From: an uncultured Bacteroidota bacterium
Lineage (GTDB): Bacteria; Bacteroidota; Bacteroidia; Flavobacteriales; Flavobacteriaceae
Length of the DNA: 64,000 nt
Reading direction: 5' to 3'
Assembly: GCA_902584445.1 (NCBI GenBank)
Contig: CACHZY010000001.1
Span: 44,104 to 108,103 of the forward strand
In this document: positions 1-8,797 of the stretch, one piece after another
Numbering within the stretch: the first letter of the stretch is position 1
Layout: the number at the start of each line of letters is the position of its first letter
Translations under genes and position numbers: made by a program
The notes under the pieces: model-generated
Seen by the model: only the letters and a program-made list of their open reading frames with translations
The model's database searches: none
Told to the model about the DNA's origin: nothing

Positions 1-620
1 TTTTTAGCCAAATTTTCTTTTTCTTCAAAATAATTTGAGAAGATTTCTGGAGCATCAAATTTTTTGGCTTTACTCCCTTTTCGAATAATATTAACTTTGA
101 AAATTGTATCGTTTTGAGCGATACTATCAACAACTGCCTGACCCTTAACTACTTTACCAAAAACAGTATGTTTTCCGTCAAGCCACGGGGTTTCCTTGTG
201 TGTTATGAAAAACTGACTACCATTAGTCCCTGGTCCAGCATTTGCCATTGAAAGTATTCCAGGACCACTATGTGACAGATCAGTAAACTCATCAGTAAAT
301 TGATAACCTGGACCACCTGAGCCACTTGCTGTAGGATCTCCTCCCTGAATCATAAAATCATCTATTACCCTATGAAAAATTAATCCATCATAATATTTTT
401 TACCTGTAAATTGTTCTGCTACTTTTTCATTTCTTCCTTCAGCAAGTGATACAAAATTAGCTACAGTTACTGGTGTTTTTTCTATTTCTAATTGTAAAAT
501 AATTTCTCCTTTACTGGTCTGTAAATTAGCATATAATCCTTCATCTAGAGACGGATTTTGATCTGAACAGCTAAAAATTAAAGCTAATAAGAGCAGAATA
601 TATAATGCGTTTTTTTTCAT
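1..620 (-). CDS. Cyclophilin-type peptidyl-prolyl isomerase lipoprotein (3' end outside window)
   Basis: Read on the minus strand from an ATG at 618-620, the frame stays open to the window edge, so the C-terminus is missing. It begins with a hydrophobic signal ending in a lipobox (LALIFSC), predicting an envelope lipoprotein. Cyclophilin motifs follow in order: [35 protein letters not shown] and [13 protein letters not shown], which contain the Arg, Gln and Phe residues of the proline-isomerase pocket. The gene starts one base past the gldI stop, so the two are almost certainly cotranscribed and may share a role in folding exported proteins. Family assignment is firm; the substrate is unknown. 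Confidence 0.93.
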   Translation of the reverse strand, partial: MKKNALYILLLLALIFSCSDQNPSLDEGLYANLQTSKGEIILQLEIEKTPVTVANFVSLAEGRNEKVAEQFTGKKYYDGLIFHRVIDDFMIQGGDPTASGSGGPGYQFTDEFTDLSHSGPGILSMANAGPGTNGSQFFITHKETPWLDGKHTVFGKVVKGQAVVDSIAQNDTIFKVNIIRKGSKAKKFDAPEIFSNYFEEKENLAK

Positions 621-621
621 T

Positions 622-1161
622 TTATTTATTTTTTTCGATTTTTAGCATTTCAATAGTAAATCTAAGAGGTTGATTGATTCCAATTTTTTCACCGTCTCCC
701 TGATAACCAAAACAAAGGTAGGAAGGAAAAAGAAATACGACAACATCTCTTTCAGTCAAGTATTTCACTCCTTCTCTTAAAGCAGGAATTAAATCTTCCT
801 GATCTACATGGAATGAAACAATACCTAATTGGTCCTCGTCGTACAGTAAATTTTGATTAAGGTCTTCAATTCGGTATTTAAAGGTGACTCGATCTCCTTT
901 AACTGGTCTTTTGTATGGAATTTCCCCTTTTTTTTTGAAAGCATACCAAAATCCTAGTGGACTAGAATAAAACTTCAGAGTTGTGTCTTTCTTTATAACT
1001 TGATCAAATAGATTCTGTTCAATATTTATTTTACTTCTGTTTCGTTTTGCCGATTCTTTAAGGAAAATCTGCTTTTGTTTATTAATAGGTCTTCTAGGTT
1101 CTGACTCTCCACAAGAAGAAGCCATTGATATTGTAAATAATATTAAAATAATTTTATGCAT
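622..1161 (-). CDS. gldI: GldI, gliding motility-associated FKBP-type prolyl isomerase lipoprotein
   Basis: This 179-residue protein has a short signal peptide with a lipobox (MASSC, Cys about residue 17) and a C-terminal FKBP-like domain (roughly residues 85-175: [13 protein letters not shown], then [22 protein letters not shown] and a final [16 protein letters not shown] strand). In Flavobacterium, GldI is a lipoprotein required for gliding and T9SS function, probably by folding envelope components. Its start overlaps the DHH phosphoesterase stop by 8 bp and it is followed at once by the cyclophilin gene. The window also holds PorP/SprF and a T9SS substrate, which fits this identity. The main alternative is a generic FKBP lipoprotein. 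Confidence 0.87.
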   Translation of the reverse strand: MHKIILILFTISMASSCGESEPRRPINKQKQIFLKESAKRNRSKINIEQNLFDQVIKKDTTLKFYSSPLGFWYAFKKKGEIPYKRPVKGDRVTFKYRIEDLNQNLLYDEDQLGIVSFHVDQEDLIPALREGVKYLTERDVVVFLFPSYLCFGYQGDGEKIGINQPLRFTIEMLKIEKNK

Positions 1162-2167
1162 TAAGCTGTATCTTTATTTTATCCAATACAGATAGAAATT
1201 TAGATTCAGTTTCTTTTAATGATAGCCTAGAAACACCCCCAGCTGCATTCACGTGCCCTCCACCGTTAAAATATGTTTTGGCAAACTGATTAACGTCAAA
1301 TCCGCCTTTAGATCTGAAAGACATTTTGATGATTTTGTCTTGTTGATTTTCTATCATAATAACGGCAAATAAAATACCTTTTAAATTTAAACCGTAATTC
1401 ACAAAACCTTCGGTATCTCCTTTTTTAAAATCATTTTGATTAAGCTCCTCATGAGAAAGTGTCATATATACAACAGGTAATGAATTAATTTTTTTTAGGT
1501 TTTTTAGAGCAGTTCCTAAAAGTTGCATTCGATTGAATGTATAACTGTCATAAATATGTTGGTGAATTTCACTATGATTAGCACCCTTTTCAATTAGTTT
1601 GGAAATAATTTGGTGAGTTTTTGCAGTGGTAGAGGGGAATCTAAATGACCCAGAGTCGGTCATAATACCGGTATATAAACAGGTTGCTATTTTTTCATCA
1701 ATAAGATCTTTATTTAACTCACAAATCAGGTTAAAAATCATTTCACATGTTGATCCGATTGATGAATCTGAATAAGTGATTTGGGCATAATTAGCAGGAT
1801 TTTCGTGATGATCTATCATGATTTTGATAGCTTTACTATTTTTGACGAAAAGTTCCAATTCATCTATCCTAGATAGATTATTGAAGTCTAAAGTAAAAAT
1901 TAAATCAGCAGATTGAATTAGTGTTTTTGACTTTTTTTCTTCATCTGAAAATTTTATTATTTCTTCTTGTCCAGGCATCCATTTTAAAAAATCAGGATAA
2001 TGATTGGGAGATATAATTTGTGATCTGTGACCAATTTTATTTAAGAAAAAATTAAGTGATAATGTACTTCCAATTGCGTCACCATCTGGATTTTTGTGGG
2101 GAATTATAATAATTTTTTTGGTACTGCTTAATAGTTCATTGAACGCTACAATTAATTTTTTTTTCAT
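1154..2167 (-). CDS. DHH/DHHA1 phosphoesterase, NrnA-like oligoribonuclease/pAp phosphatase
   Basis: A 337-residue cytoplasmic protein with the DHH-family metal motifs in order: IIPHKNPDGDAIGS near residue 22, a DFNN segment near 95, the signature IDHHENP near 118, and a C-terminal DHHA1 domain ending with the GGGHVNAAGG substrate motif near 302-311. NrnA-type enzymes degrade short RNA oligonucleotides and dephosphorylate pAp to AMP using Mn2+. Length matches the family. It opens an apparent minus-strand operon DHH-gldI-cyclophilin, divergent from ndk with about 120 bp between them. Which NrnA activity dominates cannot be read from sequence. Confidence 0.9.
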   Translation of the reverse strand: MKKKLIVAFNELLSSTKKIIIIPHKNPDGDAIGSTLSLNFFLNKIGHRSQIISPNHYPDFLKWMPGQEEIIKFSDEEKKSKTLIQSADLIFTLDFNNLSRIDELELFVKNSKAIKIMIDHHENPANYAQITYSDSSIGSTCEMIFNLICELNKDLIDEKIATCLYTGIMTDSGSFRFPSTTAKTHQIISKLIEKGANHSEIHQHIYDSYTFNRMQLLGTALKNLKKINSLPVVYMTLSHEELNQNDFKKGDTEGFVNYGLNLKGILFAVIMIENQQDKIIKMSFRSKGGFDVNQFAKTYFNGGGHVNAAGGVSRLSLKETESKFLSVLDKIKIQLNA

Positions 2168-2287
2168 CAGCTCAAATATACCAAATTTTAGAGCTTGTTC
2201 ATTGTCTGTTTAGGATGAATTAAGAATTTTAAAGAGTTGAAAATACAAGCGATCACATTTTTTTTAATTTTACAACAAAAATTAATA

Positions 2288-2716
2288 ATGGCTTTGAACC
2301 GGACTTTTATAATGATAAAACCAGATGCAGTTAAAAAGGGTTATATTGGCGCTATTTTAAATAAAATCACTGCCTCTGACTTCAAAATCGTTTCCATAAA
2401 GATGACCCAGCTATCAAAAAGAGATGCAGAAATTTTTTATGCTATTCATAAAGATCGCCCTTTTTTTAATGACTTAATAGCCTTTATGTCAAGTGGACCA
2501 ATTGTGGCAGCGGTACTAGAGAAAGAAAATGCTGTCGACGATTTTAGAACGCTTCTTGGTGCTACAAATCCTGAGGAAGCTGCTGAAGGTACTATCAGAA
2601 AACTTTATGCTAACTCCGTTGGAGAAAATGCAGTTCATGGTTCTGACAGTGATGAGAACTCACTTATTGAAACTCAATTTCATTTTTCGCAAAGTGAAAT
2701 TTTTAGCGAAATATGA
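2288..2716 (+). CDS. ndk: Nucleoside diphosphate kinase
   Basis: A 142-residue enzyme that transfers the gamma phosphate between nucleoside triphosphates and diphosphates through a phosphohistidine. The N-terminal motif [13 protein letters not shown] and the active-site segment NAVHGSDS, containing the catalytic His, are intact, and length is normal. I chose the ATG at 2288 ([12 protein letters not shown]) because that is where homologues begin; an upstream TTG-type extension to 2237 adds residues absent from the family. It is convergent with the DUF721 gene and the two coding ends overlap by 14 bp (2703-2716). Monocistronic by context. Confidence 0.97.
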   Translation: MALNRTFIMIKPDAVKKGYIGAILNKITASDFKIVSIKMTQLSKRDAEIFYAIHKDRPFFNDLIAFMSSGPIVAAVLEKENAVDDFRTLLGATNPEEAAEGTIRKLYANSVGENAVHGSDSDENSLIETQFHFSQSEIFSEI

Positions 2717-3008
2717 TTTTTTCTATCACTTTAACACCTGTTTCTTCATTAATCATTTTAATTATCTTTTCCTTTCCATAGGTTAACTCCTCCCTCAAAG
2801 GAGCGCTTGAAAGAGAGATTGTTAGTGTTTTGTTTTTGACTATGATTTTATCAGTATATCTTTCGATGTTCTCTCCCATCAACTTAGACCATAGTTGAAC
2901 AACTTTTGCATTAGTTAAACCAGTTTTCAGGGCTTTAGAACCCACAATATCATCCAAAACTTCACCTATGGTTTGTGGTTCAAACTTCTTTTTCGGTAAC
3001 CTCATCAC
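2703..3008 (-). CDS. DUF721/DciA-like protein
   Basis: A small basic 101-residue protein of the DUF721 family: [13 protein letters not shown] N-terminal helix, a [17 protein letters not shown] core and the beta segment [28 protein letters not shown]. DciA, the characterised member, is an ancestral loader of the replicative helicase DnaB in bacteria lacking DnaC. Placement downstream of recF (with one small lipoprotein gene between) matches the frequent linkage of DUF721 with replication and recombination genes. Its 3' end overlaps ndk by 14 bp. The helicase-loading role is inferred from the family, not visible in the sequence. Confidence 0.85.
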   Translation of the reverse strand: MMRLPKKKFEPQTIGEVLDDIVGSKALKTGLTNAKVVQLWSKLMGENIERYTDKIIVKNKTLTISLSSAPLREELTYGKEKIIKMINEETGVKVIEKIIFR

Positions 3009-3010
3009 TT

Positions 3011-3421
3011 TCAGTCTTTAACAAATCTAACATAATGATATCTTTTTTCTTGGTGTTCCAGAACTAATTCGGATTTATTTAATTTAATAATTTTTTCTCT
3101 CCATTGATCCCATCTGGTCTCAAATTGAATGAAAAAATCTTTCCCATTATCAATAATTGTAAAGGGATTTTGATCGTCTGTAATTATAAAATTATTATTA
3201 ATTAATGGCTCAACCTTTTTTCTTATTCCATTATTTTTTTCGATGAAATAATAATCTAAAAGCCTATTTATTCCTTTAGGGTGGAACGTTTCGTTTTTTT
3301 GTGTGATAAAATCAATCCTCCAATATCCAGCTAGAAGTCCAACGTCAGTTTTTACAGGTCTTGAATGGCATCCAATCTCAAGAAATAATAGTATTAATAG
3401 AGGCCAGTTATAAATTTTCAT
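3011..3421 (-). CDS. Small lipocalin-like lipoprotein, unknown function
   Basis: A 136-residue protein with a signal peptide ending in a lipobox (LFLEIGC, Cys about residue 18). The mature part has GYWRIDFITQ near the N-terminus followed by alternating beta segments (FFIQFETRWDQW, LVLEHQEKRYHYVRF), a pattern typical of small lipocalin-like Bacteroidota lipoproteins. It lies between recF and the DUF721 gene with gaps of zero and two bases, so it is translationally linked to both. No catalytic residues are recognisable. Its position inside a replication/repair operon appears conserved in flavobacteria by my recollection, but no function can be given. Confidence 0.75.
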   Translation of the reverse strand: MKIYNWPLLILLFLEIGCHSRPVKTDVGLLAGYWRIDFITQKNETFHPKGINRLLDYYFIEKNNGIRKKVEPLINNNFIITDDQNPFTIIDNGKDFFIQFETRWDQWREKIIKLNKSELVLEHQEKRYHYVRFVKD

Positions 3422-4504
3422 CTAGTTTAAATTAAAAATTTCATACTTTGAAGATGTACTTGACAATGCCAATTTTATTCTATCCTCATGTGTATCAGAT
3501 ATAAATATTTGTCCAATACTTTCATTTTCGAATAGTTTAATAGTTTGACTCACTCTATTTTGATCCAATTTATCAAAAATATCATCCAACAAAACAATTG
3601 GATTAACTTTAGCTACTTTTTTTATAAAGTCAAATTGAGCAAGTTTGAGTGCAATAAGGAAAGTTTTTTGCTGCCCTTGACTACCAAATTTTTTTATAGG
3701 TACTTCTGTTATCTCAAAATCTAAATCGTCCTTGTGTAAACCTATACTAGTATACTGAAGGACTTTATCTCTTTCTAAATTTTGAGATAATAGTTTATTC
3801 ATATCATTTTTATTCAAGTCAGAATAATACTTAATATCGACTGATTCTGTTTTTGTACTAATACTATCGTAACGTTTTTTAAAAATTGGAATAAAGGCTT
3901 TCATAAAAGCTATCCTTTTTTTATGAATTGGCTTTGAAAGCTCACTCATTTGGTAATTGTAAATTTCTAGATTGTCTCGATTAAATGTTCGATTCATTGC
4001 AAAAAACTTAAGAAGTGCATTCCGTTGTGCTAATGTTTTATTGTAATCCACTAAGTTTTTTAGGTAATCCTTGTCTGTTTGTCCAATTACACTGTCAATG
4101 AACTTTCTCCTAGTGCTACTACCTTCAATAATTAAATTTCTATCGGCAGGGGAAATTATTACCAAAGGAATTAGTCCAATATGATTAGCAATTCTTTCGT
4201 AGCGTTTACCATTTCGTTTTATAACTTTTTTTTGCCCCTTTTTTAGGCTGCAATTTATTTTTTCATCTTTATTTTCTATTTTAAATTGTCCTTCGATCAT
4301 GAAAAAATCCTTGCCAAACTGAATATTTTGTTGGCTTGAAGGGTTAAAATAACTTTTAGTAAAAGCCAGGTGATAGATACTATCCAAAACATTTGATTTT
4401 CCTATACCGTTGTTTCCAATAAAACAATTAATGCGTGCTTCAAAATCGAATCGTGAAGCTTCAATATTTTTGTAATTGTTAAGCGATAACCTTTTTAGAA
4501 ACAT
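3422..4504 (-). CDS. recF: DNA replication and repair protein RecF
   Basis: A 360-residue SMC-like ATPase that loads RecA at single-strand gaps. The N-terminal [16 protein letters not shown] precedes the Walker A motif GNNGIGKSN (about 30-38); a conserved [12 protein letters not shown] segment sits near 125-136, and the ABC-type signature [14 protein letters not shown] plus Walker B ([12 protein letters not shown]) lie near 268-315. Length is standard. It leads a minus-strand operon recF-lipoprotein-DUF721 and is divergent from the TPR gene at 4637. The start at 4504 is supported by the canonical [13 protein letters not shown] beginning. Confidence 0.97.
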   Translation of the reverse strand: MFLKRLSLNNYKNIEASRFDFEARINCFIGNNGIGKSNVLDSIYHLAFTKSYFNPSSQQNIQFGKDFFMIEGQFKIENKDEKINCSLKKGQKKVIKRNGKRYERIANHIGLIPLVIISPADRNLIIEGSSTRRKFIDSVIGQTDKDYLKNLVDYNKTLAQRNALLKFFAMNRTFNRDNLEIYNYQMSELSKPIHKKRIAFMKAFIPIFKKRYDSISTKTESVDIKYYSDLNKNDMNKLLSQNLERDKVLQYTSIGLHKDDLDFEITEVPIKKFGSQGQQKTFLIALKLAQFDFIKKVAKVNPIVLLDDIFDKLDQNRVSQTIKLFENESIGQIFISDTHEDRIKLALSSTSSKYEIFNLN

Positions 4505-4587
4505 TTAATACAAATATAATCTACCTCTGAAAGGTAAAATAAATTTAGTCTTAATAATATTCATTGTTTTTCATTATTTATTCAGTT

Positions 4588-4618
4588 TTTGTTATTGGTC
4601 TAAAAAAGATTAATTTTG
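4588..4618 (+). promoter_or_regulatory. Bacteroidota-type promoter of the TPR-ribH unit
   Basis: A TTTG at 4588-4591 and TAATTTTG at 4611-4618 are separated by 19 bp, matching the Bacteroidota primary sigma factor consensus (TTTG, 17-19 bp, TAnnTTTG). The predicted start site falls around 4622-4626, just before the ATG at 4637, giving a very short leader. No classical Shine-Dalgarno is visible, which is common in this phylum. Confidence 0.65.
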
Positions 4619-4636
4619 AAATTCTAAAAATCATAG

Positions 4637-5401
4637 ATGTCAACCTATAAAAAAAGAGGCCAAAAAAAATCCAGATCAACTAATTCGGTAAATCAAGAAC
4701 ATTTAGAGAGTACAACTGCCGAAGTATTTAATACTCTGGAAACCTCAGCTTCCAAAACTGAACAGTTAGTTTCTAAATATCAAAATTTGATTTTAATGGC
4801 AATTATTTTAATTGCATTATCAGTTCTTTGTTATTTGGGATATAGAAACTATATATATGAACCAAAAAAAATAGAGGCTGTTGGAGAATTAAGCCAAGCT
4901 CAATATTACTTTGAGTTAGCAATTAATAGCGATGATTCTGACTCTCTTTTCTTGCGTGCATTAAATGGAGGAGATGGTAAATATGGATTTTTAGACATTA
5001 TAGAAAATTATGCAGGGACACCTGCTGGGATGTTGGCTAACTACAGCGCCGGTATGTCCTACTTAAACCTCAAAGATTATGTAAACGCCATTAATTATTT
5101 AGATAAATTCAAATCTAAAGATGTAATATTGAACGCACTTGCTAAAGGAGCTATTGGTGATGCATTTGCCCAAATAGGACAGCCAGAAGATGCATATGAT
5201 TATTATGTTGCTGCTTTCAAAGCGAGCAATAATCTTTTCAGTGCTCCTAAATATCTCTATAAAGCTGGAATGTTAGGAGCTAATCTTGGTAAAAATAAAG
5301 TGGCTTTAAGTTATTTTAAGCGTATAAAATCTGATTATCCTGACGCTGATGAGGCAAAACTTGTAGAGGTTCAAATAGGTCGATTAGAAAATCTTAGATA
5401 A
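4637..5401 (+). CDS. Membrane-anchored tetratricopeptide-repeat protein (YfgM-like)
   Basis: A 254-residue protein with a lysine-rich cytoplasmic N-terminus (residues 1-45), one transmembrane helix (about 50-68, LILMAIILIALSVLCYLGY) and a periplasmic TPR region (about 80-250) with pairs such as YSAGMSYLNLKDYVNAINYLDKF. The architecture resembles YfgM/TPR_21 proteins, which in proteobacteria act as periplasmic folding accessory factors near SecYEG. Its stop overlaps the ribH start by one base (TAATG), so the two are translationally coupled. A strong Bacteroidota promoter precedes it. The chaperone-accessory role is inference. Confidence 0.82.
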   Translation: MSTYKKRGQKKSRSTNSVNQEHLESTTAEVFNTLETSASKTEQLVSKYQNLILMAIILIALSVLCYLGYRNYIYEPKKIEAVGELSQAQYYFELAINSDDSDSLFLRALNGGDGKYGFLDIIENYAGTPAGMLANYSAGMSYLNLKDYVNAINYLDKFKSKDVILNALAKGAIGDAFAQIGQPEDAYDYYVAAFKASNNLFSAPKYLYKAGMLGANLGKNKVALSYFKRIKSDYPDADEAKLVEVQIGRLENLR

Positions 5402-5874
5402 TGGCTTCTGCCAACAAAAATATTTCTTCTTATGATGATTTAAATATTCCGGATGGAAAAGATTTACGGATTGCTATAGTTGTTGCTCAGTGGAACCAAG
5501 CAATCACGAATAAACTTTATTTAGGCGCTAGAGAAAAATTGCTCAAGCATAACGTAGTGGCTGAAAATATAGTTAAATTTAATGTGCCTGGGAGCTTTGA
5601 ACTTATTTATGGAGCAACTAAAGCTCAAGCTCAAAATTTTGATGTTGTGATTGCGATTGGATGCATCATTCAAGGGGAAACAAGACACTTTGAGTTTATA
5701 GCTAATGCTGTTGCCCAGGGGATAAAAGACTTGAACCTAAATGGTAAGTCTCCTGTAATTTTTTGTGTTTTAACAGACGATAATATTAGGCAATCTCAGG
5801 CTCGTAGTGGAGGAAAATTAGGCAATAAAGGAGTAGAGGCGGCAATTGCTGCACTCAGGATGATTTTGCTTTAA
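5401..5874 (+). CDS. ribH: 6,7-dimethyl-8-ribityllumazine synthase
   Basis: A 157-residue lumazine synthase, which condenses 5-amino-6-ribitylamino-uracil with 3,4-dihydroxy-2-butanone 4-phosphate in riboflavin synthesis. Visible motifs are IAIVVAQWNQAITNKL, VPGSFELIYGA for substrate binding, IGCIIQGETRHFEFI with the catalytic His, and a C-terminal GGKLGNKGVEAAIAAL helix. Length is normal. It shares a TAATG junction with the upstream TPR gene and is followed by a promoter for the next small gene. No other rib genes are in the window, so the pathway is dispersed. Confidence 0.97.
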   Translation: MASANKNISSYDDLNIPDGKDLRIAIVVAQWNQAITNKLYLGAREKLLKHNVVAENIVKFNVPGSFELIYGATKAQAQNFDVVIAIGCIIQGETRHFEFIANAVAQGIKDLNLNGKSPVIFCVLTDDNIRQSQARSGGKLGNKGVEAAIAALRMILL

Positions 5875-5906
5875 CTTGTTTTCCCCCTATTAATTTCAAA
5901 CTGTGA

Positions 5907-5936
5907 TTGCATTTTAAGTTGCTTTAGTTAAATTTG
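5907..5936 (+). promoter_or_regulatory. Bacteroidota-type promoter before the small membrane gene and mutL
   Basis: TTG at 5907-5909 and TAAATTTG at 5929-5936 are separated by 19 bp, matching the phylum consensus. The expected transcription start is near 5943, about 34 bp before the ATG at 5977. This indicates that the 97-residue gene, mutL and possibly the rhomboids form a unit separate from ribH. Confidence 0.55.
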
Positions 5937-5976
5937 ATATGGCATTTTTAACAAAATTTCAACTTTTTGATTAATC

Positions 5977-6270
5977 ATGAAAGTCAGCCTTTTTAAACTT
6001 AAAAAAAACCGTAGGTTTAATTATACCCCTAGATACTTTAAAGGTAAAGACCAGGGTAACCTTTATGATTTTGATTCTAAGTTTTCAAAATACCGAGACA
6101 CTCATAATAAAAATGATTTGGGTTACCAATGGAATGAGGCAAGATTGAAAATGAGAATTCGCAGTAACCGAGGACTCCCTATTAGATTATTTATTATAAT
6201 ATCCTTTTTATTACTAATATTCCTTTATATTATTGACTTTGATTTTTCCATTTTTACTGTTTTTAATTAA
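5977..6270 (+). CDS. Conserved flavobacterial small membrane protein of unknown function
   Basis: A 97-residue protein with a basic aromatic N-terminal half (KKNRRFNYTPRYFKG, then WNEARLKMRIRSNR) and a single C-terminal transmembrane helix (about 68-88, LFIIISFLLLIFLYIIDF). Proteins of this type sit between ribH and mutL in many flavobacteria and have been labelled riboflavin synthase subunit beta by neighbourhood, but nothing here resembles a riboflavin enzyme. Its stop (TAA) overlaps the mutL start by one base, so it is translationally coupled to mutL. I regard the riboflavin name as unjustified. Confidence 0.75.
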   Translation: MKVSLFKLKKNRRFNYTPRYFKGKDQGNLYDFDSKFSKYRDTHNKNDLGYQWNEARLKMRIRSNRGLPIRLFIIISFLLLIFLYIIDFDFSIFTVFN

Positions 6271-8057
6271 TGGCTGACATCATTTCACTTTTGCCGGATC
6301 ATGTCGCTAATCAAATAGCTGCTGGAGAGGTAATCCAAAGACCGGCATCCGTAGTTAAAGAATTACTTGAAAATGCTATAGACTCAGGAGCAGACGAAAT
6401 TAAGTTATTGATTAAAGACGCTGGTAAAACAATGATTCAGCTAATTGATAATGGGATTGGGATGACAACTAGTGATGCTCGTTTGGCTTTTGAGAGACAT
6501 GCTACTTCAAAGATAAGATCTGCAGATGATCTATTTTCAATTAGCTCAAAAGGTTTTAGGGGAGAAGCACTTGCATCTATTGCTGCAATTGCCCATGTTG
6601 AAATTCATACTAAAACCGAAGATGACGAAATAGGGACTTGCCTCAAGATATCAGGAAGTAAATTTGAAATGCAGGATGTTTCAGTTGTCCCAAGGGGGAC
6701 CTCAATTTCTGTGAAAAATCTTTTTTTTAACGTTCCAGCGAGAAGAAATTTTCTAAAGTCAGATAAAGTTGAAATTCGTCACATTATAGATGAATTTAAC
6801 CGCGTTGCACTCTCTCATCCAGAGGTCAAGTTTGTTTTCTATCAAAACGAAACGGAACTGTTTTCGATTTCTGAAAGTAATTTCAGAAAAAGAATTGCCA
6901 ATATTTTTGGAAATAAGATTGAAGAAAAATTAATTCCTGTTGAAGAAATGACATCGGTTGCAGGTTTTGAAGGTTTTATTGTTAAACCTGAATTTGCAAA
7001 AAAATCAAGAGGTCAGCAATTTTTCTTTGTCAATCGAAGATTCATTAAAAGTCCTTTCTTACACCACGCTATATGTTGTGCTTTTCAGGGTTTAATTAAG
7101 GATCGATATCATCCTGGTTATTTTTTACATATTCAGATTGATCCTAAGACGATAGATATAAATATACACCCTACCAAAACTGAAATCAAATTTGAGGAGG
7201 AGCAAAATCTTTACGCAATAATTAAATCAATGACAAAACATAGTTTGGGAATGTTTCAGGTATCTCCCATTTTAGATTTTGATCGAGATCCTGCGTTTGA
7301 CACCCCATATTCAATGGCACAAAATAACCTTACTAAAATTCCTTCAGTTGAGATTGACTCTAGTTTCAATCCCTTTCAGCAAGTCGATTTAACTCAAACC
7401 AAAGCATCCAAGGACAAATGGGAAAGCTTATATTCAGGACTAAATATAGCAGGAACCAAAACAAACTCTGATGATGAGCTTAAAATGGCGATTGAACAAA
7501 CACCGAAAGTTTTTCAGTTATTCAAAAAATATATCGTTACAAGCACCCGATCTGGGTTGCTAATAATTAATCAAAACCGCGCTCACCAAAGGGTACTTTA
7601 TGAGGCTTTTTTGTCCAGTATTACAGAAAGAAATATTCACAGTCAACAGCTAATGTTTCCTAAAGAATTAGAATTGTCAACCAAGCAATTGGCGTTATTT
7701 GATGATTTTGAAGATAACCTTAAGGCTATGGGTTTTATTTTAGAGAGACATAATAATAAATTGATGATCATAGGAATTCCTTCAATTTGTGACGACCGTC
7801 AAGTGGAACAATTGTTTGATGAAGTTCTTACTTCTTCAGATTCATCAGAAGATCTTGAGAGTTTTAGTCAAGCAGATTACATAGCAAAACTTATGTCAAG
7901 ATCACTTGCTGTAAATAGTAATAAACCCCTCTCTACAATTGAACAACAGGTACTTGTTGATGATCTTTTTGCTTGTAAAGAGCCACTGACCTCCCCTTTT
8001 AATCGTAAGATTTTTATTACTTTAGATAAAGATGAATTAGATAAGAAATTGAATTGA
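6270..8057 (+). CDS. mutL: DNA mismatch repair protein MutL
   Basis: A 595-residue GHKL ATPase and mismatch-repair endonuclease scaffold. The N-terminal ATPase motifs are intact: IAAGEVIQRPASVVKELLENAIDSG with the catalytic Glu and Asn (about 18-38), DNGIGM (about 59-64), the ATP lid TSKIRSADDL and FRGEALASI. A transducer domain with NIHPTKTEIKF (about 297-307) and a divergent C-terminal dimerisation domain follow. I do not see the DQHAxxE endonuclease motif; the equivalent segment reads NQNRAHQRVLYEAF, so nicking activity is uncertain. It is coupled by one-base overlaps to the genes on either side. Confidence 0.96.
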   Translation: MADIISLLPDHVANQIAAGEVIQRPASVVKELLENAIDSGADEIKLLIKDAGKTMIQLIDNGIGMTTSDARLAFERHATSKIRSADDLFSISSKGFRGEALASIAAIAHVEIHTKTEDDEIGTCLKISGSKFEMQDVSVVPRGTSISVKNLFFNVPARRNFLKSDKVEIRHIIDEFNRVALSHPEVKFVFYQNETELFSISESNFRKRIANIFGNKIEEKLIPVEEMTSVAGFEGFIVKPEFAKKSRGQQFFFVNRRFIKSPFLHHAICCAFQGLIKDRYHPGYFLHIQIDPKTIDINIHPTKTEIKFEEEQNLYAIIKSMTKHSLGMFQVSPILDFDRDPAFDTPYSMAQNNLTKIPSVEIDSSFNPFQQVDLTQTKASKDKWESLYSGLNIAGTKTNSDDELKMAIEQTPKVFQLFKKYIVTSTRSGLLIINQNRAHQRVLYEAFLSSITERNIHSQQLMFPKELELSTKQLALFDDFEDNLKAMGFILERHNNKLMIIGIPSICDDRQVEQLFDEVLTSSDSSEDLESFSQADYIAKLMSRSLAVNSNKPLSTIEQQVLVDDLFACKEPLTSPFNRKIFITLDKDELDKKLN

Positions 8058-8797
8058 TGCGCAACATCACTGAAACAGTAAAGCATTTACTGATCATTAA
8101 TGGTATTTTTTTCTTAGCCACACTTACACTAGGTAATCAAGTATATGATTGGTTTGCTTTACATTACCCAACTAATTCGAAGTTTGAATATTGGCAGCCA
8201 TTAACTCACATGTTCATGCATGGAGATTTTTCCCATATATTTTTTAATATGTTTGGATTATGGATGTTTGGAACTCCATTAGAGCAAATGTGGGGAAAGC
8301 AGAAATTCATATTTTTTTATATTTCAACAGGTCTAGGGGCTGCCTTACTTCAATTATTACTTTACTACTATCAAATAGATATGGTCAATTCCTTACTTAC
8401 CGATTTTGGTTTGTCAGGCTATGATATAGGTCAATTTTATGAATCTGCCCAACTGCCTACTCAAGCAATAAATGAGGTTGGAGAGAAAAGTCTTTCAGGA
8501 GCATACAATGCTTACCGCTCTGTTATGGTTGGTGCTTCAGGAGCTCTCTATGGTGTTTTGGTTGGCTTTGCAATGTTGTTCCCAAATGCTCAATTAATGT
8601 TATTGTTCCCGCCTATACCTGTGAAAGCAAAAATACTTGTTCCTATTTTAATCCTGGCTGATCTTTTCTTTGGCTTTTCCTCATATTCCATTGGTCCAAT
8701 TGCCCACTTTGCTCACGTGGGTGGAGCACTTACAGGACTTGCAATGATGTGGTACTGGAAAAAGCATCAGTTTAAAAATAACCGTTGGGATTTATGA
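8057..8797 (+). CDS. Rhomboid family intramembrane serine protease (first of pair)
   Basis: A 246-residue polytopic protein. Conserved features are HMFMHGDFSHIFFNMFGLW (loop 1 and helix 2), the catalytic serine in GASGALYG, and the catalytic histidine in HFAHVGGALTG. The ATG at 8057 overlaps the mutL stop (TGATG), a better start than the TTG three bases upstream. Compared with bacterial GlpG it has a long insertion between helices 2 and 4 (about residues 110-155) that could alter substrate access. It is followed by a second rhomboid with an ATGA overlap. Substrates are unknown. Confidence 0.93.
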   Translation: MRNITETVKHLLIINGIFFLATLTLGNQVYDWFALHYPTNSKFEYWQPLTHMFMHGDFSHIFFNMFGLWMFGTPLEQMWGKQKFIFFYISTGLGAALLQLLLYYYQIDMVNSLLTDFGLSGYDIGQFYESAQLPTQAINEVGEKSLSGAYNAYRSVMVGASGALYGVLVGFAMLFPNAQLMLLFPPIPVKAKILVPILILADLFFGFSSYSIGPIAHFAHVGGALTGLAMMWYWKKHQFKNNRWDL

